A DNA stretch of 64,000 bases, from positions 14,132,067-14,196,066 of the forward strand of contig NC_051087.1 in assembly GCF_901709675.1 (NCBI RefSeq), written 5' to 3'. The position numbers and the translations under genes are program-made. Numbering within the stretch: position 1 is the stretch's first letter; each line of letters begins with the position of its first letter. Shown in pieces: positions 8,731 through 21,059 of this stretch. The stretch comes from Syngnathus acus. Lineage: Eukaryota > Chordata > Actinopteri > Syngnathiformes > Syngnathidae. The notes below the pieces were generated by a model. That model had not been told where the DNA came from, searched no databases, and worked only from the letters and a program-made list of their open reading frames with translations.

Positions 8731-11119
8731 CGAAACTTAACAAAGCAAAGCTTACTTATCTTTAATCGATGTGCTGTGCCACAGCACGTCGCCACCAACA
8801 CGCTTTCTTCATCACATCTTCATGGTGGGAGCAGGTCTGGCTTGGCCAGAGACGAGCAACACAGAGTGGGCAATTGGGCTTGAGAAACTTGGCGCTTGTC
8901 AGACGACCTTATCCACTGCCCGAACGTCCATTTTACTGATTGTAATTTTCTGTCGGCTAATAAAGTGGTCATCTGGATTCAACTTTATGTACCTCCATAC
9001 GGCTGAAATGGAGCTTACTATGTCAGGTTGGTAGAGGTATCGATGTGTCTTATCTGAGCATTCTTTCAAGTCTGAGTACAAATACTAACATAGCACTACT
9101 TCCACTGGTGTCCATGCATCCCTTTTCAAGCCCTGTCTGACAAATCATAGAAAACATTTTCAAACATGGCCTTGCCAGTGAGGCGATGTGATTTAGAATT
9201 GAGGGCTTGTAGGTAGGCAGCTTGTTACCACTCACTTTTTACAGACTCATCACACCCCTCCACCTAAATTACTGATGAAAATACATTATGGAGTGGCTTC
9301 TATCCTCTCCTGCTGTCCTGGTGGCCCTCTGCTTTGGAAGAAGAGAGAAGAGGAAAAAATAGACTATAATAAATAATGCAGCCTTCCAGCGGACCTTATC
9401 TCCCTCATCGCTCAATCTCTCCTCCCTTCCCTCTCTCTAATTAGTCTACAAATTTGTTTCACTTGTTCCTCTTTCTTTTTTTCTGTGACCAACAAGCAAG
9501 TGCGAAGACTCTATTTACTGTTCCACCGGCCTGCTAGTCCGGGTTCTTTTGCTTTCGACACACCAAAATTCAAAAGCACATATTCACTTATTCCCAACAA
9601 CCTCAAGATAACCAAGTCAGCACATTGCATGATATAACTCTTATAAATGTAGGTGAATGATCGCACTTAAAATGTCACATAATCTTAAAAATCTTCTTTG
9701 TACATTAAGGAAACCATTCAAAAAGCCATCTAATCAAAACGAAATGCACCTGCTTCTACTACAGTACACGCAGGATATTAGATTCCATAAAACCACTCCA
9801 ATCTTTGAGCCTATGTGCCTGTGCACAGTGGAATTCTAGTCTGCAAGATAGGTTCTCTCCAAATATAATGACCTCATTATACTGGTTGTAAGCTTGGTCG
9901 AGGCTGTAATAGAAGACTGTTATAGTCAAGAGCTGGAATCGGCAACTTAAACAATTTTTCATCAGTGCTGAAGGTGAGGGGCACACAGGACCATGCACTT
10001 CCTAACCAGGTATATGATATATGATGAAATGATATTTTAAATATGGATGTAATACAGTCTTTATTATGTGTCTTTATGATAACACTTTTGATCAAACATG
10101 TTTAATGCATATAAATGATTCACTTCATAACCAAACAACAATTAGCAAATACTGTGTTTTTAAATTAAATTTTAATAGTGCTAAGGTAATATGGATGGAT
10201 GTGCATAGTCATATGACTACGCACTCAAGTCAGTTATGTTACTTGACCTCATCTCTTCGTTTTGTGTCTGTTTTTTGTAATAATTTTATTTCATTCGACA
10301 TTAAATCTGGAGGACAAAACTAATGAACATGACATTGTGTTGTTACTGTTTAAAAGCAGTGGGTTGACTTCATGAAATATTAAACTTTGAGACTTCTGAG
10401 GGTTTCTGGGCATTGTGACCTTATCCTCTTTTTTTCATAGCCAAGTGCGATACCTTGTAATGTTGATGTCCCTTGCCATTTCCAAAACACGAGCAGCCGA
10501 GGGAGAGCAGCCAGGCGATGAGCACATATTAATGTCAGACCACAGTGAAACAATTCTACATGCGGTGTTTTTTTGCCTCAACCTTCATCCCTCTTTTTCC
10601 TTTGCTCCCCTTTGTTGTCATTTGACAACAAGGTCCACCCATACCCCTCATTCATTGATAGTCACACATGCACCCAGGGACAAAGCTGGTTGCATAGATT
10701 CAGGAAATTATGACAAGCATGCCTGCTCTAGTTTTAAAAGACAAAATATAGACACAATCAATAATACTAATAAATAAAACATTTTGTATCTAATTCAATT
10801 AATTAATGTTATGTTCGATAGATTAAGCGATTCTGAAACTATTGAATTGTAACAGCCCAACTATTGAAGGGTGATGGATGCTTATAGAAATTTCTAAAGT
10901 TTTATGCAGACACTCTTTAAACTGATTAATATTTCAACTTTGACATATTATTAATTATTTAACTATTATTATATATATTTGTAAAAGTCAATCCCAAAAT
11001 GATCTATGCCCCAGGCGTATGAATGGTTTTGGACGTAATTTTATCTTGTCTGTTTGCAACAGGTATAGGTCAACAGTCAAGCCCAAAACTATTTATACCC
11101 AAGGGTTATGAATAATTTC
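8731..11119. other. No recognised feature
   Basis: Mostly AT-rich unique-looking sequence. A segment at 10435-10570 is preceded by a pyrimidine tract and AG (TCTTTTTTTCATAG) and stays open for about 45 codons, but I see no protein family, and no donor is obvious. Nothing here is claimed as a gene. Confidence 0.45.
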
Positions 11120-11491
11120 AAGCTTAGAAGAATAGAATAGATCTTTATTGTCATTGTCACATGTACAACGAAATTTAAAAAGTGCCAACCGATCCGCGCA
11201 TGCGATAAAAAATATATAGAATAAATAGAATAAAAAGATAAAAAAACAAGCTAAAAACCCACAGAAGAACATACACAGACATAATCATTTACGTTTAGCT
11301 GCATTCAATGTGACTACCGCTGTAGGGTAAAAACTGTTGGCGAATCTGCTAGTCCTCGACCTAATTAATCTGTAGCGTCTGCCTGATGGCAACAGTTCAC
11401 TGTACATTGACTTTATATGTATACTCATACTACTAGACTTTACATTATATACTCGTGTTTTTATTTGTAATAGATTGTGTGGTGTTGTCAA
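11120..11491 (-). mobile_element. LINE 3' fragment (CR1/L2/Rex-like)
   Basis: On the minus strand the frame ending near 11285 contains ELLPSGRRYRLIRSRTSRFA and NSFYPTAV. This is the conserved region just before the stop of fish LINE ORF2, also seen at 42620-42883. The 3' UTR follows and ends with ACAATAAAGAT and TCTATTC repeats near 11125. Only the C-terminal piece survives. Confidence 0.75.
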
Positions 11492-11525
11492 TGTGTTTTT
11501 GTTTATCGAAATTAAAACTGTATTA

Positions 11526-12466
11526 CAGTAATCCCTCGTTTATCGCGTATAATTGGTTCCAGAAACCACCCGTGATAAGTGAAATCCGCGAAGTACGGTC
11601 ACCCTCTCATCTGTACATTTTTTGTGTCAATAAATGTATATGAAACCATTTAAGTGCATATGTTATTATTAAAACATTAAATAATGGTTTCAAACATGTA
11701 AATAATAGATTAATAGTATAAATAACATACTGATTTTTTAAAAAAAATATTGGAAATATAAATATTATACGTGTGTGCGTGTTAACATGTTAACAAGAAG
11801 CGGAAATATGCTAATTCGCGATCGTGCTAACACGCGAAAATGGACCTCTAAAGGAATGTAAACCAACATTTGTAGCAATACTACATTGTCCTAAAGGTTA
11901 CACATATGTGATCGTTCATTTCTCTTGTTCGGAGACCGACTTACATCGTCAATGACTGCTGTACCACTGTAACATGTATGGACACGAACGTGAAACAGGA
12001 AGTGGTATCGCCTGAAAATGGCCTTCAAAATAAAGCACCCTACCTCAAATCAAAGCACGACTGAATAACATAACATGGAGAATTCTTAACACATACTGTA
12101 AATATGTTTTTAGAACAGTTTTTATTATTATAATTTTTTTTATAACACGGTACAAGTGTACATACTGTAAATATGTTTTAGAACTCTTTCATTATTATAA
12201 AAGAAAATTCTATAACAAGGTACAACACTGAATATGTTTTTAGAACGCTCATTATTATAACAATTGTTTTATAAAAAGGTACAAGTGTACGCACTGCAAT
12301 TGTGTGGGCAGACCCTCCCTTCTGCTGGCGTGTGGGCAACTTTCGTGGCATAATTGCCCAAATTAGAAGTTTTACTTTGAATTTGAATTTTTTTTTAATT
12401 TGGAAAAAAAATCCGCGATGTAGTGAAACCACAATAAACAAACCGCGATGTAGCGAGGGATTACTG
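11526..12466. mobile_element. pogo/Tigger-like non-autonomous element, 941 bp
   Basis: Ends CAGTAATCCCTCGTTTATCG and GATGTAGCGAGGGATTACTG are inverted repeats flanked by TA on both sides, a pattern known for Tigger-type elements. CGCG words (AATCCGCGAAG, AATCCGCGATG, AACCGCGATG) recur near both ends. The interior is non-coding and contains a degenerate minisatellite. Confidence 0.85.
12095..12300. repeat. Degenerate minisatellite, unit about 62-66 bp
   Basis: The motif order (T)AAATATGTTTT(T)AGAAC, TTATTATTATAA, TATAACA(C/A)GGTACAA is repeated about three times inside the Tigger-like element. Confidence 0.75.
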
Positions 12467-12950
12467 TATATGGTTTTATGGGTATCTTGATAGACTTGAC
12501 CATGATTATAGGCTCGGTATACGACTTACATAAGTGTGTGTGCCGTGAGCATGCATTACAGAAACCTTGAGAATGTCATGGTAAAAGTGTTAACGAAGGC
12601 TGTATCTGAAGGGATTGAAACAATGGTAATGAGATATGTTGGCCAGGTTTAATAAACATTGCAGTCAATGCAAGCCATCTCTGCAGTGCCTCAGAGCTTG
12701 CTTTGTTACCAGACTCCCACTCTTTGGCTCGCGTTAGTATGTCAACTCCGGCCCTGGAGAGTCTGCTCCCCCGCATCTCCCGACCACTGTCAGGTGACCT
12801 AAGTAGAAAAGGTTAACAATGGAATTTGAGGTTGACTCAGTATTTATAGATTTTTTTTTTGTGTTGTCAACAAGTGTTGAATAACAGCAAACAAAATATG
12901 ACAGTCCTCCACTCTCCATGCTATCAATACTTGATGCCAGCTTAATAATA
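12467..12950. other. No recognised feature
   Basis: No gene, RNA or repeat signal recognised. Confidence 0.4.
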
Positions 12951-12951
12951 T

Positions 12952-13068
12952 CCATCCATTATCCAAACTGCTTCATCCACTCGAGGGTCACAGGTGGGCT
13001 GGAATCTATTCCTGCTGACTTTGGCCGATGGGCTATAGCCTGAACTGGTTGTCAACCAATGGCGGAGC
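12952..13068 (-). mobile_element. Old SINE fragment
   Basis: TCCATCCATTATCCAAACTG followed by CCTGCTGACTTTGG and CTGAACTGGTTGTCAACCAA is a diverged minus-strand copy of the 3' half of the common SINE. Confidence 0.65.
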
Positions 13069-13099
13069 TTAATAATACAGATGTTAACAAATCATGAAT

Positions 13100-14400
13100 T
13101 TACTGCTTTTACTTACTCTTAGTTGGCGATTGGTGGCTGCAACCACCCCGTTTAATCTCCTCCTTTATGTCTTCACAGACAGAGAACCTACAGTTGCTTA
13201 AATGCTGATTTTAGCATTCATTTATGTGCTGTAATGCTATAAATACAGTGAATAAGAAGAAAGCTTGCAAATGATGCGCCACTTCCAAAAACTTGTGCCT
13301 TAGAGCTCTGTATGGCGTCATAGTGTGATGCATAATGTTCGTGACCAAGCACGATATTTACTGAGTTAAGTGTGAACATAGGGTGATGAACTTACCCAAA
13401 GAAGTGCAATAATTTGTAGTATCACATTTCACTGCTGGTATGAGTGAATGGTGCCTTGCCCGGAGGAGACTGTCATTGATGGAGACTAATGTTGACACAT
13501 CACACTCGAGGATCTGCAGTCAATTAACACATTGTCTAATTAAAGTGATCTACTGCTATATATATGAGAGATTGAAAGTGGCTGTAAACCGGGTATATGC
13601 TGCATTAAATTTACCATCAGGTCTGCTTCTTTATTTCCATTTGGCTTTTAATGTTAATAACTCGCTTAAACATCTGCCATTACCAAACACATTATGTAAG
13701 CATCTTTCGCAGACAGTAGAAGATAGACTATTTACAGTTTTTTTTCCCCCCACAGTCTGGAAAATCTTACAGCATAAAGTGAAGAACTCAAATTTAAATT
13801 CTCCCCAGTATTTTTCTCAGCATGAGAAGTGTCCTTGAACAAAGTAGACTCGCTTTTTTTTATCCTCACATTCTTTTTTTTTTCCAGGTGTTGTGTGAAT
13901 GAGAGCCCCAATATCATTCAGTTTTATTTACCTTCCCTTTGCTTTCCAAATGGTAATGAGCCTTAAAAGGTTGTTTCAACTGCTTGCCGCAGAAGCTTTA
14001 CCGATAAAGAGGAGTGTAAAATGGTCAAGAATATCAGTAATTATTATTCCTCCAGCTCTTTTATTTGCATTTTTATGTGACTGTGGAAAACCTTCTCAAG
14101 CTAAGAGTACAAAACTCTTTCTTAATACTGTTGAGAAAACTACTGTGAACCATTAAGAGTGAAGGCAAAGCCGCTAACGATCCCTTTGGCGAGTCAATAA
14201 ATTGAGGTGACACTTAACACTGTAACCTGGCAAACTCGGCATTTAATTTCCATTGGGGCCCCATTAGAAAATGATTTAGTGTGATTCAAAGTCACTAAAG
14301 AGACCAAACAAGTGCATAATGCATTGCAATGCACCATTTATTGCTAATTTGTGTCTTCTGAGAGTGTTTGTATAGTTTTTCTTTTCTTATATACGGTGCA
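13100..14400. other. Repeat-free AT-rich block, possible conserved non-coding DNA
   Basis: This stretch is free of recognisable repeats and is rich in homeodomain-like words (CAATTAAC, CTAATTAAAG, TAATTATTATTCC). It includes complex, balanced sequence such as GCCGCTAACGATCCCTTTGG near 14170. No coding frame is convincing. Conservation cannot be judged from a single sequence, so this is a hypothesis. Confidence 0.3.
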
Positions 14401-15150
14401 CATCTTAATTAATGACAAGCAGATGAAATCAACCATGCTTCTGTGAGGTTATACAAACAGCTAGGAAAAGGGTAGACAATTTCAAACAGATTTTGAGGCT
14501 GGCTGGCACAAGCGTCTGACATGTTATGGACAAACAGGTCAAGCCTGTGTCTATACTTACAGGGAAAGTCGAGTAAAAAAAAATCTTTACAATATTTTCT
14601 TTGTAGTCCATGGTGTATCCTGGACTGCTCGTCATCCAATTGCTGGGCCGATATGGACCAACAACCATGCAAATTTTTAAGAATACTTCAGAGTCTTCCC
14701 TAAATTGCAATTTGGCAGTCTTTCTCCTCAGTATGCTGATTGGATAGAATTGTGAGGTTGACTGTATTCCATCTATCTGCCTCGGAAGGTTAAATCAAAT
14801 AGCTTAAAAAATAAAGTTAAATACCAAAATGTTATATTGCTGCTGACTTCGAGATTCTAGTTGTGCTGTTGTTAATGCTTAAGCAAGCGTTATTATTGTC
14901 CTTATTCAGCAAACGTCTCCCAGAGTAGTTCCATGCCAACATGAACAATAACTACTAAAAGGGTTCAGATTAATGACAGTGCAGGTACTTGTGCTAATGA
15001 AAATTGTAGTGCTCAGAAGCCACAGTATCAAGTAAGTAATTGTCCTAGACAAACAAAAAGGAAGTTACTAACTGTTTTTTCATATTATCATGTCTGGAGT
15101 GGGATTCACCAAGATGTCTTAGAAACATGCTTTCATCAATGTGGAGTTGA
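14401..15150. other. No recognised feature
   Basis: Open frames of 60-93 residues on both strands show no family resemblance. No repeat signal was found. Confidence 0.4.
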
Positions 15151-15154
15151 CATA

Positions 15155-15156
<2 letters not shown>

Positions 15157-15239
<83 letters not shown>
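15157..15239. repeat. (GT)n(AT)n compound microsatellite
   Basis: About 18 GT units are followed directly by about 23 AT units. Confidence 0.98.
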
Positions 15240-15242
<3 letters not shown>

Positions 15243-15488
15243 CACAGACTTCTTGCCGAGCCGTAATTAGATTGTTTTAAAGGTGTAGCTGTCTCATGCA
15301 GTGAGCAAACCCTCATCCCTGTACTGTACTACGCTTTTTATAACTAATCTCCCAACCCCGCCCCCAAACAGATAGAGAGATAGAGATCCCATTGCGTTGT
15401 CGCTTGCTAAGGCAGCACTTCAAGTCACCGATTAATACTTATCAATGAATGTAGAGGTGTCACAGCTGATATTTCCAAACTGAAATTA

Positions 15489-15514
15489 CCCCCCCCCCCC
15501 CACACACACACACT
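15489..15514. repeat. Poly-C/(CA)n tract
   Basis: A run of 13-14 C is followed by six CA units. Confidence 0.95.
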
Positions 15515-15721
15515 TAGCTGAATTTTTTGATGATATGCCATCGGATGCTAATGCTGGTAATGCTAATCTGTGCTGAACCTTGAATTTTGTTTCTGGGAGT
15601 CGTGGGGTAGTTAATATGTAAATTCTCCCACTTAATGTAACACGGGTGACGGATCACATTTTCAGAATCAGACAAATACAAGAAAGATTAAGACAGTAAT
15701 TAAGTGAATAAATTATATATA

Positions 15722-15890
15722 CCGTAATTTTCGGACTATAAGTCGCGGTTTTTTTCATAGTTTGGGTGGGGGGGCGACTTATACTCAGGAGCGACTTATA
15801 TACATATATATGTTTTTTTTTCACTTTTTTGGGCATTTTATGGCTGGTGCGACTTATACTCCGGTGCGACTTATAGTCCGAAAATTACGG
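15722..15890. mobile_element. 169-bp MITE with CCGTAATTTTCGG termini
   Basis: The ends are perfect inverted repeats (CCGTAATTTTCGGACTATAA, complement at 15871-15890), flanked by TA at 15720-15721 and 15891-15892. The CGACTTATA word occurs four times on this strand, counting the right TIR. It contains only the terminal parts of the 0.8-kb element at 46295 and 49741, so it looks like an internal deletion derivative of that family. Confidence 0.95.
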
Positions 15891-15892
15891 TA

Positions 15893-16960
15893 CTTGTACT
15901 GGCAATTTTTTTCTGAGGTTTTCTGTATACAGTCTCATTGGTTGTTATCCTTGTGTAAACATTAGGCTTTTAGCCATTTCACACTGGGCACTACTTTTCA
16001 GGGCCACAAATAAAAACACTCTGCACCTCAATATATCTTGCCCTGCTGCCCCAGTCCTGTCATAAAGAAACTAATAGCGGACCTTTCCAATCAATGGCTG
16101 CTCAGGATCATTCCCCAGGTGTCTATACCTTGAGGAATTGGTGAAAATAAGCCATAAAACACTTCAGGATAAGTGAGACCTTTAGGATTCTAAAGTCTTG
16201 CAGGTTAGAGAATGAGGACACATTTATACAAAAACGTTGGCTCGGTAGATCAAACAGCTATACCCTGACAAGGGTTAATAAAATATTAAGAGATGCATAT
16301 TTACAACACCCAATGACAGAAGCAGAGCTAACAATTGGTATGATGTCAAACAAGCAAAAAAATCATTTTTTTAACATTGTTTGTTGATTGTTTTTCAAAG
16401 TGCTATTTCTTTTTCATTGTTGTTCCCAACCCTGCAAAACTACAAACGGCACTGCGCTTCAATTCCTCTACAATGTTTTTTTTTATCCATCCTTTGTGAC
16501 GTGAAAGCCAACAAAACACAACAGAACACAACTGAGAATGAGTCATACCAGTGCAATTCTATGAAGTGAATTATATGAATAGAAAATCAGCAGTTGCGAT
16601 CAAAGGTTTTACACATTTTTCTTCATTCTAATCAATGCTTGTCATACTGATTTAGGTTTCGACTTCAATAATCCATTCAACACGTCAAAATTCACTTGAA
16701 AATACAATTTAGAGCCTTGATATGTTTCTGTGATGTTTATTTCGCAAGATGGAATACCAGCATATCTCTGCAGCTTGTACAGCATGCAATCAGCAGCTTT
16801 ATTACTGCGAGCAGGTTTTTAAGTAGGCCGGTACACAGCAGTAAAAAATAGCAACACTTCTCAATTTTATTCTCCAGCGTACCAAGACTTTTTAAAACAT
16901 TAGCCCACATTTCTCAATTGCACTTTGTAATATTCGTAATACTCCTTCAGTAATCCATGT
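15893..16960. other. No recognised feature
   Basis: AT-rich sequence without recognisable gene or repeat. Confidence 0.45.
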
Positions 16961-16961
16961 A

Positions 16962-17044
16962 CCATCCATCCATCCATCCATCCATCCATCCATCCATCCA
17001 TCCATCCATCCATCCATCCATCCATCCATCCATCCATCCATCCA
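16962..17044. repeat. (CCAT)n microsatellite
   Basis: About 20 CCAT units adjoin the 3' end of a minus-strand SINE and so are probably an expanded SINE tail. Confidence 0.97.
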
Positions 17045-17276
17045 TTCGTTCATTCATTATCTGAACAGCTTACCGCAGGCACACTGGAGCCTATCCCAGC
17101 TGACTTTGGGCAGTACGCAGGGGACACCCTGAATTAGTTGCTAACTATTTGCACCTATGAACAATTTAGAGTGGTCAATTGGCCTACCATGCATGTTCAT
17201 GGAATGTGGGAGGAAACCGCAGTACCTGGAGGAAACCCACGCAAGCATGGGAAGAACATCCAAACTCCACACAATT
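17045..17276 (-). mobile_element. Diverged tRNA-derived SINE, 3' two thirds
   Basis: GAGCCTATCCCAGCTGACTT, GGGGACACCCTGAATTAGTT and GTGGGAGGAAACC are minus-strand landmarks of the common SINE. The tRNA-like head is missing beyond about 17276. Confidence 0.8.
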
Positions 17277-17722
17277 ATTTAGCGTGTCCGTAATCATTTC
17301 AACAAGGAAGCAGCAAACTACTCATAACATAACAAATTGCCAATCTAAAGTCAAAATAAAGACTTACCGAATAAAACACTGATGCTAATAGCCTTAGTAA
17401 GCTTTTATTTTGAAGTTGGTCCACGTGGTGGAATGATGGTTAGCTTAACTTGTCTTTTTCAACATTTCGGCTTGTTTTAAAATGCCATTGCATACAGGGG
17501 ATTTCGACCAAAAACAAAACAATCCCATCCCAAAATCCATTAAATTTACTAATTTAGGACGCTAAGCAATTGCAAATTAATTAAAGCGTCATTGTATGCT
17601 CAGGCACAATTCGCTGGCGTCAGCAGCTAACCACGAACGCAAGTTTAAGCACTGAGGTCTCACATGTGCACAAGACATGAGGTGCATTCAGACATGTCAA
17701 ATTCAACATGAAATAATTTATT
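17277..17722. other. No recognised feature
   Basis: AT-rich sequence between two SINEs, with no signal recognised. Confidence 0.4.
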
Positions 17723-17723
17723 T

Positions 17724-18017
17724 AGTTATCCATCCATCATCTGAACCGCTGTCTCCTCGCGAGGGTCACGGGTGTGCTCAAGCCGATCCCAGCAGACTTT
17801 GGGCAGTAGATGGGGGATACCCTGAACTGGTTGCCATCCAATCACAGGGCACCCACAAGCAACCATTCACACTCACACCTACAGACAATTTGGAGTGGTC
17901 AATCAGCCTACCATGCATGTTTTGGGAATGTGGGAGGACACCGGAATACCCGAAAGAAAGCCACGCTGGCGCCGGAATCAAACCAACTGTGGAACCAGCT
18001 GACCACTGTGCCGCCCT
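17724..18017 (-). mobile_element. Diverged tRNA-derived SINE, near full length
   Basis: It runs from TATCCATCCATCATCTGAAC through CAGACTTTGGGCAGTAGATG to a decayed head (CCACTGTGCCGCCC). It is clearly older than the copies at 1205, 27488, 41444 and 56782. Confidence 0.8.
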
Positions 18018-18647
18018 TTATTGATTGATTGAGTGCCAATTATTATGAATTCATTAACCTAATGATCTGCTGTTACCTAGCACCTAATTTACCTGGACGC
18101 AGTTGAATATAGGGGAGTACTGGCACTTATTTTTCTTTGGAGCTTTTAGCCATGTTAAAATACAAATTAATCACCAAAAACTCCCCAAAAATTGTGTTTT
18201 CCTCCATTCACCCATTTTGGAGCATTTGTGCTCAGCACTGACAACAGCTACATTTACAAATAAAAGGCGGCTAATTTTCAGTGATTGAGTTGGTCTTCTC
18301 ATACCAAACGATCATTGAGCTTAGCTCTAGTAGGGCTCAGGGGGTCAAAATGCCCTGCGAGTTCTCATGTTAATGAGGAATTTTGCTCCCAGTGACTTGT
18401 TGGAAGACAGAGGCTTTTCTGCAAGGCATCATGATACTGTCATTTTGCATTCCAATAGATTGATGCCATATGTGATTTCAGTGGGCCTCCAACTTTGAGC
18501 ATGATAATTAAGTTTGCCACATCACAGCATCTTAGGCAGGTGCAGTCATCGTGGCGGCTGTGGCTCAGGTGGTACAGTTTACATCAGATCAGTAACCATG
18601 CCACCCTTACTCACACTTGAATACTACAAATTACAGTACTTTAAATC
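18018..18647. other. No recognised feature
   Basis: Unique-looking sequence. 18400-18560 is a balanced, repeat-free stretch, but I can support no gene or element in it. Confidence 0.4.
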
Positions 18648-18649
18648 TA

Positions 18650-19241
18650 CCGTAATTTCTTGACTATAAACCGCTACTTTTTGCTCAAGTTTTGAACTCT
18701 GCGGCTTGTAGTCCGGTGCGGCGTATCCATGGATTTTTTCGTGATTTTTGGGATGACTTGATCACTTTTATACACTCGTAAAAAGGGCTATGGACCGCTG
18801 TTGTGCGGCACCGCTTTGCTGGGCGGAGAGATATGTGACACGGTCACTGGGGTGAAGAGTGGTGTGTGGATCGCATGTCCATCCGCCAGGCAAATAGTGC
18901 CGTATAATTCACACAAAGAAGAGACAGAACGAGATCAAGACAGACATTACTGAAGAAAGGAAACTCACACCACTCATAGAGTCTCAGAGACATCATTAGG
19001 CAATAATATCCTGTTCTTGCCACTTAAATGTTAGTAACCTGAATGTTGTTGGTCACTTAAATGTTGTACAGAGACTGAGATCATTCGGAGTCAAATTCCT
19101 TGTTTGGCATGCACAAACCTGGCCAATAAAGCTGATTCTGATTCTGATAGTAAGGTGCGGCTTATTTATGAAAAAAAAAAAAAAACATTTTTTGCTGGTG
19201 CGGTTTATAATCAGGTGCGGATTATAGTCCGGAAATTACGG
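18650..19241. mobile_element. TA-flanked CCGTAATTT TIR element, 592 bp, with nested LINE tail
   Basis: Ends CCGTAATTTCTTGACTATAA and TTATAGTCCGGAAATTACGG are inverted repeats with TA on each side. Subterminal GGTGCGG/TGCGGC words are repeated. The interior holds a LINE 3' end (19070-19152). Confidence 0.88.
19070..19152 (+). mobile_element. LINE 3' terminus nested in the TIR element
   Basis: AGTCAAATTCCTTGTTTGGC and CCAATAAAGCTGATTCTGAT are the same LINE 3' end that appears in reverse at 59170-59250. The (GATTCT)n tail is very short. Confidence 0.75.
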
Positions 19242-19243
19242 TA

Positions 19244-20635
19244 ATTGAGTCTTTTTTCTCTGTGTATATGTATATCTCATTTCTTGTAAATGGCCCTTCT
19301 GGATTATGGATGCACGTCTCCCATGGAGTCAGTCACACTATAAAATATGTTCATAATACCGTCCTTATGCTGAAACCTTCATAATGATCACACAGTAGCT
19401 ATTCCTGAAGTGTCACGAGACTGTTAGGGTACCTCTCAGCTTGACCTTTGTAAATGAGAGAGTGGAAGTGTGTGAGGGGAAAAAAGTAAAATGTCAACAT
19501 CATTCACAATGAAACACATTGTCATCATTCAATATTTTGGCAACACACAACTTTAAATTTCAGGGTGTTGTGCAGAATTATGTAAAATGTCTTCATATCG
19601 TCTTTGACAAAATATGTCACGGCTAAAACGCTGAAAACAGTCCAAAATGGATTAGCAAAATATGGACAGTATGAACACTTGATATTAAAATGGTAGAAAA
19701 ATACAAATAGAGAAGGGGAAACTCAACAGAGGATGCTGACTCTCAGGCAATTCTTTCAAGTTTTAAAAGTGTTATGGTAACGCTCTGAAGAATTGCCAGT
19801 TGGCTTATACAAAAATATTGCATACTGAGGTTGGTGAAGCAAATTTATTTAATTAATTGTAAACACTTGTGTTTCAAGTAAATGTTCACAGAATTTCTTG
19901 TTTGCACTTCTGGCGTGATATTCATATTTTGTCACTGCTTTCAGATTTATTCCAACTGGCTGAATGTTTGTGATTCTTTGTGAAAAGACACATTATTGGG
20001 TACTACATGGGACACATTATTAAAGAAAGACTCCTCAAGGAGAGTTAGAGCCATGGGAAAACAGAATTTGCTGGGAAGACACACAGGCCATGCAGCTCTG
20101 AGGCAACATTGCCCAGCCATCCTGGCATGTCGCTTTAATACAAAGAGGTTTTTCCAGAGAGGAGAGCAGTTTAATTAAGCCTGCTTGTATGCCTTGGTCA
20201 AAATGTATGTTGGTATGTTTGTTTTTGCTTTTTCGGAGCCTTTTTTCACTGACATATTTCCTGAATAAATTAGTAGCATTCTAGTAGGTGATACTTTATT
20301 GTGATTTTATTGCATGTTATTGTATGTGTGTCAGATACAGTATGTGTTTCAGTCCATCTCATTGATTTCAATTTGAAATCTGGCTTAGGTGAAGATAAAT
20401 TTCAATAGCTTAGTATACGGTCTCTCCATCACCTTGCCTGTTGGTTGGTACTGTCCTGTTCATCACTAAAGGGAGTAGGAAGCTATTAGTATTATAAAAT
20501 ATACAGTGTATGCATTACAATAGCAGCAGGATAGCATAGTACAGGAGTCTGGTTACTTATTATAAGCAGAACAGACCATCAATAAATCCATGCAGCTTCG
20601 CTTAAGTCAAAATAATGAATGTTAGAAATGCAGTT
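19244..20635. other. No recognised feature
   Basis: AT-rich sequence, with no gene or repeat recognised. Confidence 0.45.
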
Positions 20636-20639
20636 CTGG

Positions 20640-20725
20640 ATGTAGTTTTCTTTTCGCCCGTTGCCAGCTAGGATAGCCCCCAGCACCCCCCACGATCCTG
20701 AACAGGATAAGCGGCATTGCTGGGC
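20640..20725 (+). mobile_element. SINE 3' end fragment
   Basis: The CCAGCTAGGATAGCCCCCAG and CAGGATAAGCGGC words correspond to the last part of the common SINE. It is followed by a GACG/GACA/GATA tetranucleotide run that may derive from its tail. Confidence 0.55.
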
Positions 20726-20865
<140 letters not shown>

Positions 20866-20869
20866 ACTT

Positions 20870-21058
20870 ATTAATCGATCAACATTAAATGAGTAAATAA
20901 ATAAATTAATTAATTAACAAACAACGGTCACGACAAACAAAATAAGAGAAAAGAATAAACGTGCAGTAGATGCAATAGATATCAGTGACTAAATAAATTA
21001 AAAATAAACAGCAGATGAAAGTGTCAATATATAAATAAACAACAACAAAGAATATTCA
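20870..21058 (-). mobile_element. LINE 3' UTR, probable
   Basis: An AT-rich stretch lies between the end of the LINE reading frame and the tetranucleotide array. Position and composition fit the 3' UTR of the LINE at 21060-22535, but no diagnostic end was found. Confidence 0.4.
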
Positions 21059-21059
21059 T

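Noticed and set aside
10415-10777. 120-residue frame preceded by a splice-acceptor-like tract
   Set aside because: No recognisable domain, no clear donor, and low-complexity C-terminal half. Kept only as a remark in the region note.
15045-15245. Frame of repeated YIYIYI and HTHTHT residues
   Set aside because: Translation of the (GT)n(AT)n microsatellite.
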